In this document: positions 6,538-13,650 of the stretch, piece by piece
Layout: every line of letters starts with the position of its first letter
Position numbering within the stretch: position 1 is the first letter of the stretch
Source: Mangrovibacillus cuniculi
Lineage (GTDB): Bacteria; Bacillota; Bacilli; Bacillales; R1DC41
Direction: 5' to 3'
DNA length: 64,000 nt
NCBI RefSeq assembly: GCF_015482585.1
Contig: NZ_CP049742.1
Coordinates: 1,787,277 to 1,851,276, forward strand
Program-made: the position numbers and the translations under genes
Notes under the pieces: generated by a model
What the model was told of the DNA's origin: nothing
Seen by the model: only the letters and a program-made list of their open reading frames with translations
Database searches by the model: none

Positions 6538-7339
6538 ACATCCCCTCTAATCGGTGATTTAATTGTTTTTTATCTCCACGAATGAGCACCATGTAACTCC
6601 GACACATTTCGTAAATCCTTGAACCTAGCGCTTCGTCAATAGATGTAATTTCTCCAATGGTCAGCTCTGATGAAATGAGGATAGGCAAGTGGTTTAGGTA
6701 CCGGTGATTGATTACCGCGTACATTTGCTCGATGGTCCAGTCTGTTGCTCGTGGTTTTCCTGCTGCTGACTTAAAAAGATCATCGATAAACAAAACATCT
6801 ACTCGTTTCATGTGTCCGATTTTCTCTTCCAGTGCATTAAAGTCATCACGTAAATCATTAAATCCTTCTACAAAAGGAAAATAGAGTACTGGCGCGTGAT
6901 AACGCTTCATGAGTGCATTTGACAATGCTGTGAGTAAATGTGTTTTCCCTGCGCCTGGCTGCCCTAACAAGGCAACACTGTTTCCTCGTAAACTACGAAT
7001 CTCTTGAAAGTCACGACCATAAAACATGGCACATTCAAAGGCATCTTGGATGATTTGTGGTTTACCTTCTGTGATAAAACTTTTAAAACTTAGCCGTTTA
7101 AATTCTTCGGTGATGTGACTGGACTTCATCAGCTTTCGAACACGGAACTGGTTGATACAATCGCATTTTCTCCAAACCTCAATGCCGTCTTCGTTGCGGT
7201 AAATGAAACCTAGTCTATCTTCACACTTGGTACAGTTAACGTCTGGTCGTTGGTTTGATCCAGCCAACTCTGTCTCCAAGGAGTGGGTCTGTACGCGGTT
7301 CTGTAGTTGCTGCAACACCTCTGCGATACTTTTGCTCAT
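6524..7339 (-). CDS. phage DnaC/DnaI-like helicase loader (YqaM-like)
   Basis: A 271-residue AAA+ ATPase that loads the replicative helicase at the phage origin. It shows an N-terminal C-T-K-C and C-D-C zinc cluster (residues about 36-60), Walker A G-Q-P-G-A-G-K-T-H (about 127-135), Walker B V-L-F-I-D-D-L (about 187-193) and a downstream S-S-E-L sensor. The ATG has a strong GGAGG site and lies 104 bp inside the preceding DnaD-like gene, an unusually long overlap in a different frame. The pairing with a DnaD-like initiator is the standard replication module of Bacillus phages. Confidence 0.93.
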   Translation of the reverse strand: MSKSIAEVLQQLQNRVQTHSLETELAGSNQRPDVNCTKCEDRLGFIYRNEDGIEVWRKCDCINQFRVRKLMKSSHITEEFKRLSFKSFITEGKPQIIQDAFECAMFYGRDFQEIRSLRGNSVALLGQPGAGKTHLLTALSNALMKRYHAPVLYFPFVEGFNDLRDDFNALEEKIGHMKRVDVLFIDDLFKSAAGKPRATDWTIEQMYAVINHRYLNHLPILISSELTIGEITSIDEALGSRIYEMCRSYMVLIRGDKKQLNHRLEGMFDDV

Positions 7340-7949
7340 TTGCTTTCCCTCCTTTCGCCTTTGGATTGTTTAAGATTGCTTGCACGTACTTTAGATTCCT
7401 AGCTCCGTTAAGCACAGACTCTTGCATCGCACGTAAGACTTTTTCCTCTCCAAAGTCGTCGATAAGTGATCCGAGTCTTTCTGCAGTAAAACTACTAATC
7501 GTTCCAAATCCTTCTTGTTCAAAAAAGATAAATGGATTTTGAGAGTCGCGAGTGCGCGCTTTATCCTCATCATCTAATTTAGTTTTGTTTTGTTTATGTT
7601 TAACTAATGTGGTTACTTCGTGTTCGTCGTGTGTCCGTCCTGTGTCCGCTTTGTGCGCGTTCTGTGTATCAAAACTAACAATCGAATACGATCCAGCTTT
7701 GTTTGCTTTCCCGGACTTCTTGTAGATAATTCGGTTACTAGTAATAAGTTCCGTTCTCGCTCTATCCAGCTGTTGGCGAGACAAACCAGTTTTAGCTTGA
7801 AGCGCCATATTAGCGATTGTAAACTCACCCTTCCAGCCTGTTTTATTATTCACTGCCATCAATGTATACCAGAGTACAATAGCCCCGCTGTTTAAAGGAT
7901 TTGTCTCCAACCATTCATAAAATGCGTTCAATTCCTTCACGTAGTTCAT
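7236..7949 (-). CDS. phage replisome organiser, DnaD-like (YqaL-like)
   Basis: A 237-residue initiator that should bind the phage origin and recruit the loader encoded by the next gene. The N-terminal 90 residues form a winged-helix DNA-binding domain (T-I-A-N-M-A-L-Q-A-K-T-G-L-S-R-Q-Q-L-D-R). Residues about 135-200 match the DnaD C-terminal/phage-associated domain (N-P-F-I-F-F-E-Q-E-G-F-G-T-I-S ... L-K-Y-V-Q-A-I-L-N-N). The linker is charged. The last 104 bp also encode the N-terminus of the loader in another frame; phage origins often lie within the initiator gene, but I see no clear iteron set. Confidence 0.88.
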   Translation of the reverse strand: MNYVKELNAFYEWLETNPLNSGAIVLWYTLMAVNNKTGWKGEFTIANMALQAKTGLSRQQLDRARTELITSNRIIYKKSGKANKAGSYSIVSFDTQNAHKADTGRTHDEHEVTTLVKHKQNKTKLDDEDKARTRDSQNPFIFFEQEGFGTISSFTAERLGSLIDDFGEEKVLRAMQESVLNGARNLKYVQAILNNPKAKGGKANEQKYRRGVAATTEPRTDPLLGDRVGWIKPTTRR

Positions 7950-7958
7950 CGTCTCACC

Positions 7959-8141
7959 TCAATTGTTGTAGAATTTCTTATCACACACTGCAAATCCGTC
8001 TTTGACAGAAGTAACTCTATAATTTGGATAACGAATCATATATCGCAAAATCCTCTTCTTTAGTTCTTCCTTTTCAGGATCTCCCTCCCAAATACTCTTA
8101 GGAAGGAGAACTTTAAAGGGTACATCACTCTTTAACATCAA
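7959..8141 (-). CDS. small phage protein, 60 aa
   Basis: Unrecognised. It starts 17 bp inside the 3' end of recT and ends just before the DnaD-like gene. The protein is basic, with L-P-K-S-I-W-E-G-D-P-E-K-E-E-L-K-K-R-I and a C-terminal beta-like stretch (Y-R-V-T-S-V-K-D-G-F-A-V-C-D). The tight packing between recombination and replication genes argues it is real. Confidence 0.55.
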   Translation of the reverse strand: MMLKSDVPFKVLLPKSIWEGDPEKEELKKRILRYMIRYPNYRVTSVKDGFAVCDKKFYNN

Positions 8142-8937
8142 AGTCCATGTCTAAAGCTTCTTGAGCTGCTTCTTTCATCTCTGTTGCATCTAAATCAAAC
8201 GGATACTCTATCGTGTTATCTACTTGTTCCGTAATATCTTTCATTTCCGGTTCTCGGTCATCTTCTACTACTGCTGTTTGCATTTCGATAGATAAGATTC
8301 CCCATTTAGAGAGGATGGCTTTTAGCACGGTTTTCATAGCCATGGCATCCCAGTCATTCTTCCAACCGAAATCTGATTTACTAAATTTCTGTTTATGCTT
8401 TTCAACTTGTTCCTTTGTCCAGTACACGGTTTTCTTAAATCCATTTAGTAATTCAAAGAAAGCAGCATAACCAATGACCTTATCAGAAGACCTCATTTCA
8501 AAATCAATGTCTATTTCTTCGGTTAGTGGATTCCATTTGACTAATTCACCTTCATGAATAGGAGTGACGTTGATAAAACGATACTGACCTGTTCTAAGAG
8601 CTAACTGAATGTATCCCTTATAACCCAACTGAAATTGTGCCTTCCCTTTGTATGGAACAATCCAGGCATATCCAAGATTCTTATCTACTGGAAGATCTAA
8701 TGTAGCAGCTATCATTGCTGATGAAATCACAGACATTGGCTCCGACTTCTGCAGCATAGATTCACTGTTGTATAGACTTAAGATGGATGCAGTGAATTGG
8801 CTTGCCCGTTTCCCTAACACTTCTTCAAAACGATTTAACACCGCTGGCGATGCAAGTAGTCCTTTTAAAGTTGCACCTTGCACATTTGTAGATTGCTTGT
8901 TTACTAGTTGGTTTTTTACTGATGAATTAGTAGCCAT
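8125..8937 (-). CDS. recT: RecT single-strand annealing protein (YqaK-like)
   Basis: A 270-residue RecT-family recombinase that pairs complementary single strands produced by the upstream exonuclease. Diagnostic stretches are L-N-L-like P-V-D-K-N-L-G-Y-A-W-I-V-P-Y (about 90-103), F-Q-L-G-Y-K-G-Y-I-Q-L-A-L-R-T-G-Q-Y (about 108-126), and W-D-A-M-A-M-K-T-V-L-K-A-I-L-S-K-W-G (about 202-219). An acidic tail follows. The ATG at 8937 has GGAGG five bases upstream, better than the longer frame. The exonuclease-RecT pair is a two-gene recombination module like RecE/RecT. Confidence 0.95.
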   Translation of the reverse strand: MATNSSVKNQLVNKQSTNVQGATLKGLLASPAVLNRFEEVLGKRASQFTASILSLYNSESMLQKSEPMSVISSAMIAATLDLPVDKNLGYAWIVPYKGKAQFQLGYKGYIQLALRTGQYRFINVTPIHEGELVKWNPLTEEIDIDFEMRSSDKVIGYAAFFELLNGFKKTVYWTKEQVEKHKQKFSKSDFGWKNDWDAMAMKTVLKAILSKWGILSIEMQTAVVEDDREPEMKDITEQVDNTIEYPFDLDATEMKEAAQEALDMDFDVKE

Positions 8938-8947
8938 GACTTCCTCC

Positions 8948-9898
8948 TTAACCAATGTCCTTTATAGTAAAACGACGTGAGTAGCTCTCCTTTGTAACTG
9001 CTTTATAAATATCCGGATAGTTTGCTTTCAACTGTTTGCTATCTACACGGTTTGAAACAACGTTTTTCCATGTAACTAGCTTGTCTTGTACTTGACCAAG
9101 CTCTGCATCACCAAGGGACAGCTTTATCTGATTCTCGTATTCTTTCATTTGCTTTTGGAGAGCATCAATAGACTCCTTTAAATGCAAATAGTCATCAATG
9201 GCCTGCTTGTCATCTGTTCCTAAATCAATGACTTTTCCTTCGGCAGCTCGATCATATTTTTCTTTAATGTATTTTTCCGCTGCACTAGATCCATCTAACT
9301 TTGGTGGATTGTTGGCTAGAACATGATGCTCCCAAAAATATTTTTCTTCATTAGTAATAATGGTGATTAACTCTTCGTCTCTAGCAATCTCTTTCCAAAC
9401 GAACTTTTGTCCACCTATGAGTACTGCAATATAGGCTTTTTCGTATTCTGGACCTAACACTGCTAGATAATGCTGTATTTGAATGAGGTAAGCAGCTGGA
9501 ATTTCGTCATCTTCCCATTCCTTCGCGTTATAGGCAGAAGTAGTTTTACACTCTAATACTGCTTTTTCTCCAACGATTACCCCGTCCACATTTGCTAACA
9601 TAAATGAATGCTCGGGATGTTGAAGAATAGCGTTTTTCTTCCTTACTTTCTTTCCACTACGGCGTGTAAACTCTTCCGCTACTAAATCTTCTAAAACATT
9701 TCCGAAGTAAATCACATCGTTTTCTATTTCAGCTGGCAGTACTTGTCCAGTTTTCTCTAACCATAATTCAAAAGGTGTTTTCCATTTGTTTATACCGAGA
9801 ATAATCGATGAATCAGATCCACCGATACCCTCTGTTCTTGCTTGTAGCCATTGCTCACGAGTCATATTGACGGTGGAATACAAAGTAATTGCTGACAT
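8948..9898 (-). CDS. yqaJ: YqaJ-family viral recombinase/exonuclease
   Basis: A 316-residue nuclease of the YqaJ family in the PD-(D/E)XK superfamily; it resects double-stranded DNA ends for RecT. Motifs: R-T-E-G-I-G-G-S-D-S-S-I-I-L-G at residues about 21-35, G-N-V-L-E-D-L-V-A-E-E-F (about 66-77), catalytic A-N-V-D-G-V ... V-L-E-C-K-T-T (about 101-121), and Y-L-I-Q-I-Q-H-Y-L (about 136-144). The C-terminal third is a charged coiled coil. Ten bases separate it from recT. Confidence 0.95.
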   Translation of the reverse strand: MSAITLYSTVNMTREQWLQARTEGIGGSDSSIILGINKWKTPFELWLEKTGQVLPAEIENDVIYFGNVLEDLVAEEFTRRSGKKVRKKNAILQHPEHSFMLANVDGVIVGEKAVLECKTTSAYNAKEWEDDEIPAAYLIQIQHYLAVLGPEYEKAYIAVLIGGQKFVWKEIARDEELITIITNEEKYFWEHHVLANNPPKLDGSSAAEKYIKEKYDRAAEGKVIDLGTDDKQAIDDYLHLKESIDALQKQMKEYENQIKLSLGDAELGQVQDKLVTWKNVVSNRVDSKQLKANYPDIYKAVTKESYSRRFTIKDIG

Positions 9899-9967
9899 GT
9901 AACACGCTCCTTATTGATTAGTGGATACATTTGTCTTACAATGTAGTTAATTAAATTTTTTTTACTG

Positions 9968-9994
9968 AGTCCGTGCTCCAACACGGACTTTTTT
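9968..9994 (+). terminator. hairpin with U-tract on the plus strand between yqaJ and the yqaI-like gene
   Basis: Stem AGTCCGTG/CACGGACT with a 6-nt loop, followed by TTTTT on the plus strand only; on the minus strand the stem is followed by CAGTAAAA. All neighbouring genes are on the minus strand, so as a terminator it would end an antisense transcript. Confidence 0.55.
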
Positions 9995-10208
9995 ATTTTG
10001 CTTCTCGAAAAGCAAATCCATATTGCTCTTCTAAATACTCACTTAAACTCTCTCGTAAAACCGTTCCCCCAGTCATTGGGTCTAACACTATCTCGTCACC
10101 AAACATGATTTCATTACCGAAATAATCATTACCGACACTTTCGTTCTTAAAATCTTCTAAACTAGCATGTCCGATGGATTCTAGATTCTTTACAACCGGA
10201 TGGTCCAA
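9993..10208 (-). CDS. YqaI-like phage protein
   Basis: A 71-residue product resembling YqaI of the skin element: M-D-H-P-V-V-K-N-L-E at the N-terminus, D-Y-F-G-N-E-I-M-F-G-D-E-I-V in the middle, and the C-terminal E-Y-L-E-E-Q-Y-G-F-A-F. It sits immediately upstream of yqaJ, as in skin. The function of the family is unknown; a helper role for the exonuclease has been suggested by position only. Confidence 0.75.
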   Translation of the reverse strand: MDHPVVKNLESIGHASLEDFKNESVGNDYFGNEIMFGDEIVLDPMTGGTVLRESLSEYLEEQYGFAFREAK

Positions 10209-10220
10209 GATAATCCCCCT

Positions 10221-10487
10221 TTATTCCTTACCTAAAAACACAAGAGCTTGTTCTAGAGTTTCTTTTACATTTGGATCTTTTTCACTTTTAACTAACGCTC
10301 TCATACTTGAAATCACTTTAGATTTCTCTGTAGTAACAGGAGCATATTTTCGCAAGATGATACTCTCCCCATCGACAAAAATCTCTATAGGATTGCCTTC
10401 TTCAATTCCTCTTGTTCTACGTAGCTCCATTGGAAGGACTACTCTTCCAAGCTGATCAATCTTTCTTACTACACCTGTAGCTTTCAT
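10221..10487 (-). CDS. AbrB-family transition-state-type regulator (prophage-borne)
   Basis: An 88-residue protein with an N-terminal AbrB/SpoVT swapped-hairpin DNA-binding domain: K-A-T-G-V-V-R-K-I-D-Q-L-G-R-V-V-L-P-M-E-L-R-R (residues 2-24) then I-E-I-F-V-D-G-E-S-I-I-L-R-K-Y. The C-terminal half should mediate tetramerisation. It is closer in layout to host AbrB/Abh than to plasmid antitoxins, and no toxin gene is adjacent. It probably tunes early gene expression, or links the prophage to host growth phase. The ATG has a GGAGG site seven bases upstream. Confidence 0.88.
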   Translation of the reverse strand: MKATGVVRKIDQLGRVVLPMELRRTRGIEEGNPIEIFVDGESIILRKYAPVTTEKSKVISSMRALVKSEKDPNVKETLEQALVFLGKE

Positions 10488-10587
10488 ACTAGTAACCTCC
10501 TAAAAATTATTTACGATGAAGTGATACCTCATCAAACTGAGCAAGAAGAAATGGGGAAAGGGGGAAACCAAACTTCTTACTCATTTT

Positions 10588-10608
10588 GATGAGCACCAAG
10601 TGCTCATC
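10588..10608. repeat. perfect palindrome in the leader before the AbrB-like gene
   Basis: GATGAGCAC-CAA-GTGCTCATC, nine base pairs each side, with no U-tract on either strand. It lies in the 184-bp gap between the 76-aa gene and the AbrB-like gene; a dyad operator is the simplest reading. Confidence 0.6.
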
Positions 10609-10671
10609 GATAGACAAGAAAACAGCTACATGATATGATTTTCGTATCAAGCTGATCCTTGATCTAGAATG

Positions 10672-10902
10672 TTAAGCAGTAAGCGTTGCACCGCTTGCTG
10701 TTTTTTTATGCTCATTTATCGCTACTTTCATAATCCTGCGACGGATGCTTACGAATGTCCTTTGGCGTTTTAAACTCCTAGCAGTTGCTGAGTATCCGGC
10801 ATTGGTCCATACCTCAATATCCTCTGTCATTCGTGCCTCTGTTAACAGCAGCCGTTGAAATTCTCTCCAAGTTGGGTTAGTGTAATCGGTTTGAATGTTC
10901 AC
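10672..10902 (-). CDS. small phage early protein, 76 aa
   Basis: GTG start with GGAGG about nine bases upstream. Basic, helical product (T-W-R-E-F-Q-R-L-L-L-T-E-A, and R-S-L-K-R-Q-R-T-F-V-S-I-R-R-R). It overlaps the previous gene by 26 bp. Its place relative to yqaI and yqaJ is similar to yqaH of skin, but I cannot confirm homology. Function unknown. Confidence 0.55.
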   Translation of the reverse strand: MNIQTDYTNPTWREFQRLLLTEARMTEDIEVWTNAGYSATARSLKRQRTFVSIRRRIMKVAINEHKKTASGATLTA

Positions 10903-11125
10903 GTTTCCTTACCTCCCTCTGCATTCTTTGTAGTCGTTCTATTGCCTGTAAGTGAATATCAATCATTGTCATACATCGTCTTACCTCACCAAAATCTAGG
11001 CTGATGAATGTTGGTGCAAGTTTCTTTATGTAGTACAAAACACTGTTAGCGTGGATCACCGCATTTGGTACATCTTCTTGTCTAAGTGCTAAACGTTCCG
11101 CAATAAATTCTACTTTCCCCTTCAA
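10877..11125 (-). CDS. small phage early protein, 82 aa
   Basis: TTG start with a strong GAGGAGG site. Helical, basic protein (L-Q-A-I-E-R-L-Q-R-M-Q-R-E-V-R-K-R) without a recognised family. It is the gene after rha in the leftward early operon and overlaps the next gene. Confidence 0.55.
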   Translation of the reverse strand: MKGKVEFIAERLALRQEDVPNAVIHANSVLYYIKKLAPTFISLDFGEVRRCMTMIDIHLQAIERLQRMQREVRKREHSNRLH

Positions 11126-11137
11126 ATTTGCCCCTCC

Positions 11138-11789
11138 TCATGACACCTTTCTCGGTATCCAACCTTCGATATATCTAATAGCAGCTAACATGTCTTTTCT
11201 CTTAATGTCCTTATAGCTCGCAGTCCCAAAACGATCTTTTAATTCCCTGTACAACTCTCTAAAGAACCTGTTTCTAAGCACTGGATCTCTAGTTTGTAAG
11301 TATATTCTCTGTGCTACAGCCTTTTGCAGTCTTCGTTGCTCTCCATGATCTAAAGTAATCTGATTTTCTACCATTCCACGAATCTCTTTCACTTCGTTTT
11401 TTACAGCTCCAATTTCTTCGGCAGTTTCTAAAGAGAGTTTCATAGATGCCATTAGTTGTTCTCTTTCACTCAGTACTCTTGGTCGTTTTAGTTCGTCTTC
11501 CATTTGTTCAAATAACTCAATGTATTGTTCTTTGAATTCCATAGCACTCGGTCCTGTGTAACCCATAGCCAACAAGGTGAAACCTTTTTTACTCATGAAA
11601 TACTTAGGCATCGTTTTGTTGATTTACATAGGAGGACTCGGCGAAATTGCCGACTCTAAATTCTTTGCTACAACCAAGTTCTCTAATGTCTCGCATTACT
11701 CTTGCATGCTCTTTACCGAATACCTCAGCAACCATTAAACTATCTGTTACAACCTTGTCTGACTGCACAAAAACTAAATTCTTTCTCAT
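11138..11789 (-). pseudogene. rha family regulatory gene split by a frameshift
   Basis: Two overlapping frames make up one Rha protein. The first (11604-11789, 61 aa) has the typical start S-D-K-V-V-T-D-S-L-M-V-A-E-V-F-G-K-E-H-A and D-I-R-E-L. It ends in V-N-Q-Q-N-D-A, where the second frame (11138-11611) continues with P-K-Y-F-M-S-K-K-G-F-T-L-L-A-M-G-Y-T-G and F-K-E-Q-Y-I. In intact Rha proteins these are contiguous. The shift lies in the A-rich stretch near 11604-11615. The C-terminal part could still be made from its own ATG by reinitiation. Rha-type proteins are early phage regulators, some acting as antirepressors. Confidence 0.8.
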
Positions 11790-11864
11790 TCGCTTCCCTC
11801 CAATATTCTAGGTTTTTCATCAAATTCTGCATTCTTGTTAAAAAAGAGAAGAATCACTCTTTTT

Positions 11865-12185
11865 TTAAACTGAATAAATATCTTTAAAATGTTTATCTAA
11901 GAAATCTGCCATTTTAGTTGCTTGAAACGACCAAGTTTGACCTTTAGATTTCGGATAGTAAACAAATCCCCCATTCTCAACATCAAGTATCTTTCTAAAC
12001 CTTGATGGATATAAGATGTTCTCTTTAATCCATTCATGTTTTTTAGAAGTTCTCTGCTCTAAATCTTTCATAGACCAATAAACGCCCTTTAAGCCTTGCT
12101 CTCTCAATTCCTTTAACTCAACTTTTTGAACTAGGACCATATTTTCTGGTATTGCAACTGATAACGAAACCTGTAAACTTTGCAT
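11865..12185 (-). CDS. DUF771-family phage protein
   Basis: A 106-residue protein with the DUF771 layout: M-V-L-V-Q-K-V-E-L-K-E-L, then G-V-Y-W-S-M-K-D-L-E-Q-R-T, W-I-K-E-N-I-L-Y-P-S-R-F-R, and the C-terminal G-F-V-Y-Y-P. The helix-turn-helix-like middle suggests a small DNA-binding excisionase-like fold. The ATG at 12185 has AGGAG eight bases upstream. Genes of this family lie just after cro in many Bacillus prophages; function unknown. Confidence 0.8.
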   Translation of the reverse strand: MQSLQVSLSVAIPENMVLVQKVELKELREQGLKGVYWSMKDLEQRTSKKHEWIKENILYPSRFRKILDVENGGFVYYPKSKGQTWSFQATKMADFLDKHFKDIYSV

Positions 12186-12282
12186 AGTTATCACTCCTTT
12201 ATTAATGTTAAAAGTGTAAACGACTTAAGAAAAGTAAGTCGTTTACCAAGTTCAGAGTATTAATCACATTACAGCACCCCCA

Positions 12283-12537
12283 TTATGAGATCATTCTATG
12301 TTCCTTTTTAGGAACACTTGGTTCAAAAAAATAGGCGATAGGTACGCCGAGTTCATTGTGCATTTGCCAAGCATCTTCTAAGGAAAAATCTCCACCAAAA
12401 CCATTTAATTTTTTACTTACAGTATTGGGTTGTATACTTAATAATTTGGCCACGTCACGATGTTTAATGTTTTTTTCAACTAGGTAAGCTTTTATCTTAT
12501 TATAAGGTTGCCTGTTTCTTTTATCCAAGGTGCTCAC
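12283..12537 (-). CDS. Cro-like helix-turn-helix protein
   Basis: An 84-residue XRE-family repressor: N-K-I-K-A-Y-L-V-E-K-N-I-K-H-R-D-V-A-K-L-L-S, then I-Q-P-N-T-V-S-K-K-L-N-G as the recognition helix. It is divergent from the CI-like gene across 167 bp containing three operators, and its own 3' end contains a fourth. It should repress the lysogeny promoter and dampen early transcription after induction. A GGAGG site precedes the ATG. Confidence 0.88.
   Translation of the reverse strand: MSTLDKRNRQPYNKIKAYLVEKNIKHRDVAKLLSIQPNTVSKKLNGFGGDFSLEDAWQMHNELGVPIAYFFEPSVPKKEHRMIS
12300..12315. promoter_or_regulatory. prophage repressor operator O4 (inside cro-like gene)
   Basis: GTTCCTTTTTAGGAAC, identical to O1 over all 16 bases, lying at the 3' end of the cro-like gene. 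Confidence 0.65.
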
Positions 12538-12546
12538 CTCCTTTTA

Positions 12547-12562
12547 GTTCCTTTTTAGGAAC
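12547..12562. promoter_or_regulatory. prophage repressor operator O1
   Basis: GTTCCTTTTTAGGAAC, a 6-bp dyad with a 4-nt centre, just downstream of the leftward promoter's -10, where bound repressor would block early transcription. Confidence 0.75.
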
Positions 12563-12568
12563 AAATTA

Positions 12569-12598
12569 AGCATAATCTACCCTATATCCCTAAGTCAA
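12569..12598 (-). promoter_or_regulatory. early leftward promoter (drives cro-like operon)
   Basis: -35 TTGACT and -10 TATGCT on the minus strand, 18-bp spacer. Flanked by operators O1 downstream and O2 upstream. Confidence 0.65.
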
Positions 12599-12605
12599 TA
12601 CTTTT

Positions 12606-12621
12606 GTTCCTAAAACGGAAT
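12606..12621. promoter_or_regulatory. prophage repressor operator O2
   Basis: GTTCCTAAAACGGAAT; same dyad as O1 with two differences in the right arm, placed between the divergent promoters. Confidence 0.7.
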
Positions 12622-12636
12622 ATTTATTTCTTATTG

Positions 12637-12665
12637 TTGCATTAGAGGAACTATTATCGTATTAT
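12637..12665 (+). promoter_or_regulatory. lysogeny promoter for the CI-like repressor
   Basis: TTGCAT, 17-bp spacer, TATTAT on the plus strand, ending directly before operator O3; transcript would start about 35 bp before the repressor ATG. Confidence 0.65.
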
Positions 12666-12682
12666 GTTCCTATATTAGGAAT
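12666..12682. promoter_or_regulatory. prophage repressor operator O3
   Basis: GTTCCTATATTAGGAAT; same arms as O1 with a 5-nt centre, at the start point of the repressor promoter, suggesting autoregulation. Confidence 0.65.
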
Positions 12683-12704
12683 ATTGGACGGGGAGAGTAC
12701 AATA

Positions 12705-13172
12705 ATGAATAACTTTGGAGATAGATTAAGAGAACTTAGACAAAACAAAGACTTATCAATTGATGAGTTAGTTATTAAATTAAACAGTACATATAACACA
12801 ACGATAAGTAAAAGTATGATCTCGAGGTACGAGAACGGTCAATCAGATCCTAAAATGGAAAATGTAAGAGTAATTGCTGACTATTTTAAAGTTTCTTCTG
12901 ACTTTTTACTTGGAATTGAGGAGAATATAAATTTAGATTTAAGCTCTAAACTTAACTTAAAAGATGAAAGAGATATTAAAAAAGAGCTTCAAAAAATGAT
13001 TGATGGGTTAGAAGGAAAAAATGGATATGCAGCGTTTGACGGAGGGACTCTAGATGACTTAGACGAAGAAGATAAGGAGCTACTTATTGCTTCATTAGAA
13101 AATTCTTTGCGCCTTGCTAAAAGATTATCGAAAGAAAAGTTCACTCCTAAGAAGTATCAAGATAAAGAGTAA
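12705..13172 (+). CDS. CI-like prophage repressor (XRE family)
   Basis: A 155-residue repressor with an N-terminal XRE helix-turn-helix: F-G-D-R-L-R-E-L-R-Q, then I-S-K-S-M-I-S-R-Y-E-N-G-Q-S-D-P and V-R-V-I-A-D-Y-F-K-V-S-S-D-F-L-L-G-I. The C-terminal half is acidic and lacks a LexA/CI-type self-cleavage peptidase, so induction would go through the adjacent ImmA-like protease, as for ImmR/ImmA of ICEBs1. The ATG at 12705 follows GGGGAG by nine bases; a TTG at 12684 lies before the ribosome-binding site and is not the start. Confidence 0.9.
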   Translation: MNNFGDRLRELRQNKDLSIDELVIKLNSTYNTTISKSMISRYENGQSDPKMENVRVIADYFKVSSDFLLGIEENINLDLSSKLNLKDERDIKKELQKMIDGLEGKNGYAAFDGGTLDDLDEEDKELLIASLENSLRLAKRLSKEKFTPKKYQDKE

Positions 13173-13184
13173 GGGGAACTAGGG

Positions 13185-13610
13185 ATGGAACATATAGAGA
13201 GAAAAGTTCAATCACTTATAAAAAAGCATGATACAAATAATCCTCTTCTAATGGCTAAGTCATTAGGAATCCAAGTGGTATTTGAACCCCTTGGAAAAAC
13301 ACTAGGATACTATAGCAAACACTTTAGAATTAAAGTAATCCATATTAACGAACAACTGGATCAAGAACAGCAATCATTTGTTTGTGCACATGAATTAGGA
13401 CATGCTGTTTGTCACCCAGATTCCAATACACCTTTTATGAAGAAAAACACTCTATTTTCAACAGATCGAATTGAGCAAGAAGCTAACGCTTTTGCACTTT
13501 CATTATTATTCTTTGAGAACGACCTTAGTAGCCCTCTTACTCTTGAGCTTGCTATGAACAAATACGGCATCCCTCAAAAACTACTCAGGTCTTCACATAT
13601 ATTTTTTTAA
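13185..13610 (+). CDS. ImmA/IrrE-type metallopeptidase
   Basis: A 141-residue zinc peptidase expected to cleave the adjacent repressor upon a DNA-damage or other signal. The catalytic H-E-L-G-H motif is at about residues 68-72 in C-A-H-E-L-G-H-A-V-C-H, and the third ligand region I-E-Q-E-A-N-A-F-A-L-S-L-L lies about 35 residues later. It starts 12 bp after the repressor stop, making a repressor-protease operon. This pair replaces RecA-mediated autocleavage in many Bacillus mobile elements. Confidence 0.92.
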   Translation: MEHIERKVQSLIKKHDTNNPLLMAKSLGIQVVFEPLGKTLGYYSKHFRIKVIHINEQLDQEQQSFVCAHELGHAVCHPDSNTPFMKKNTLFSTDRIEQEANAFALSLLFFENDLSSPLTLELAMNKYGIPQKLLRSSHIFF

Positions 13611-13650
13611 CCCAATAACCGAACATACGTTTCTATAAGGAGGAGAAATA

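Noticed and set aside
10221-10487. AbrB-like gene as antitoxin of a toxin-antitoxin pair
   Set aside because: No toxin-like gene is adjacent, and the protein resembles full-length AbrB/Abh regulators rather than short antitoxins.
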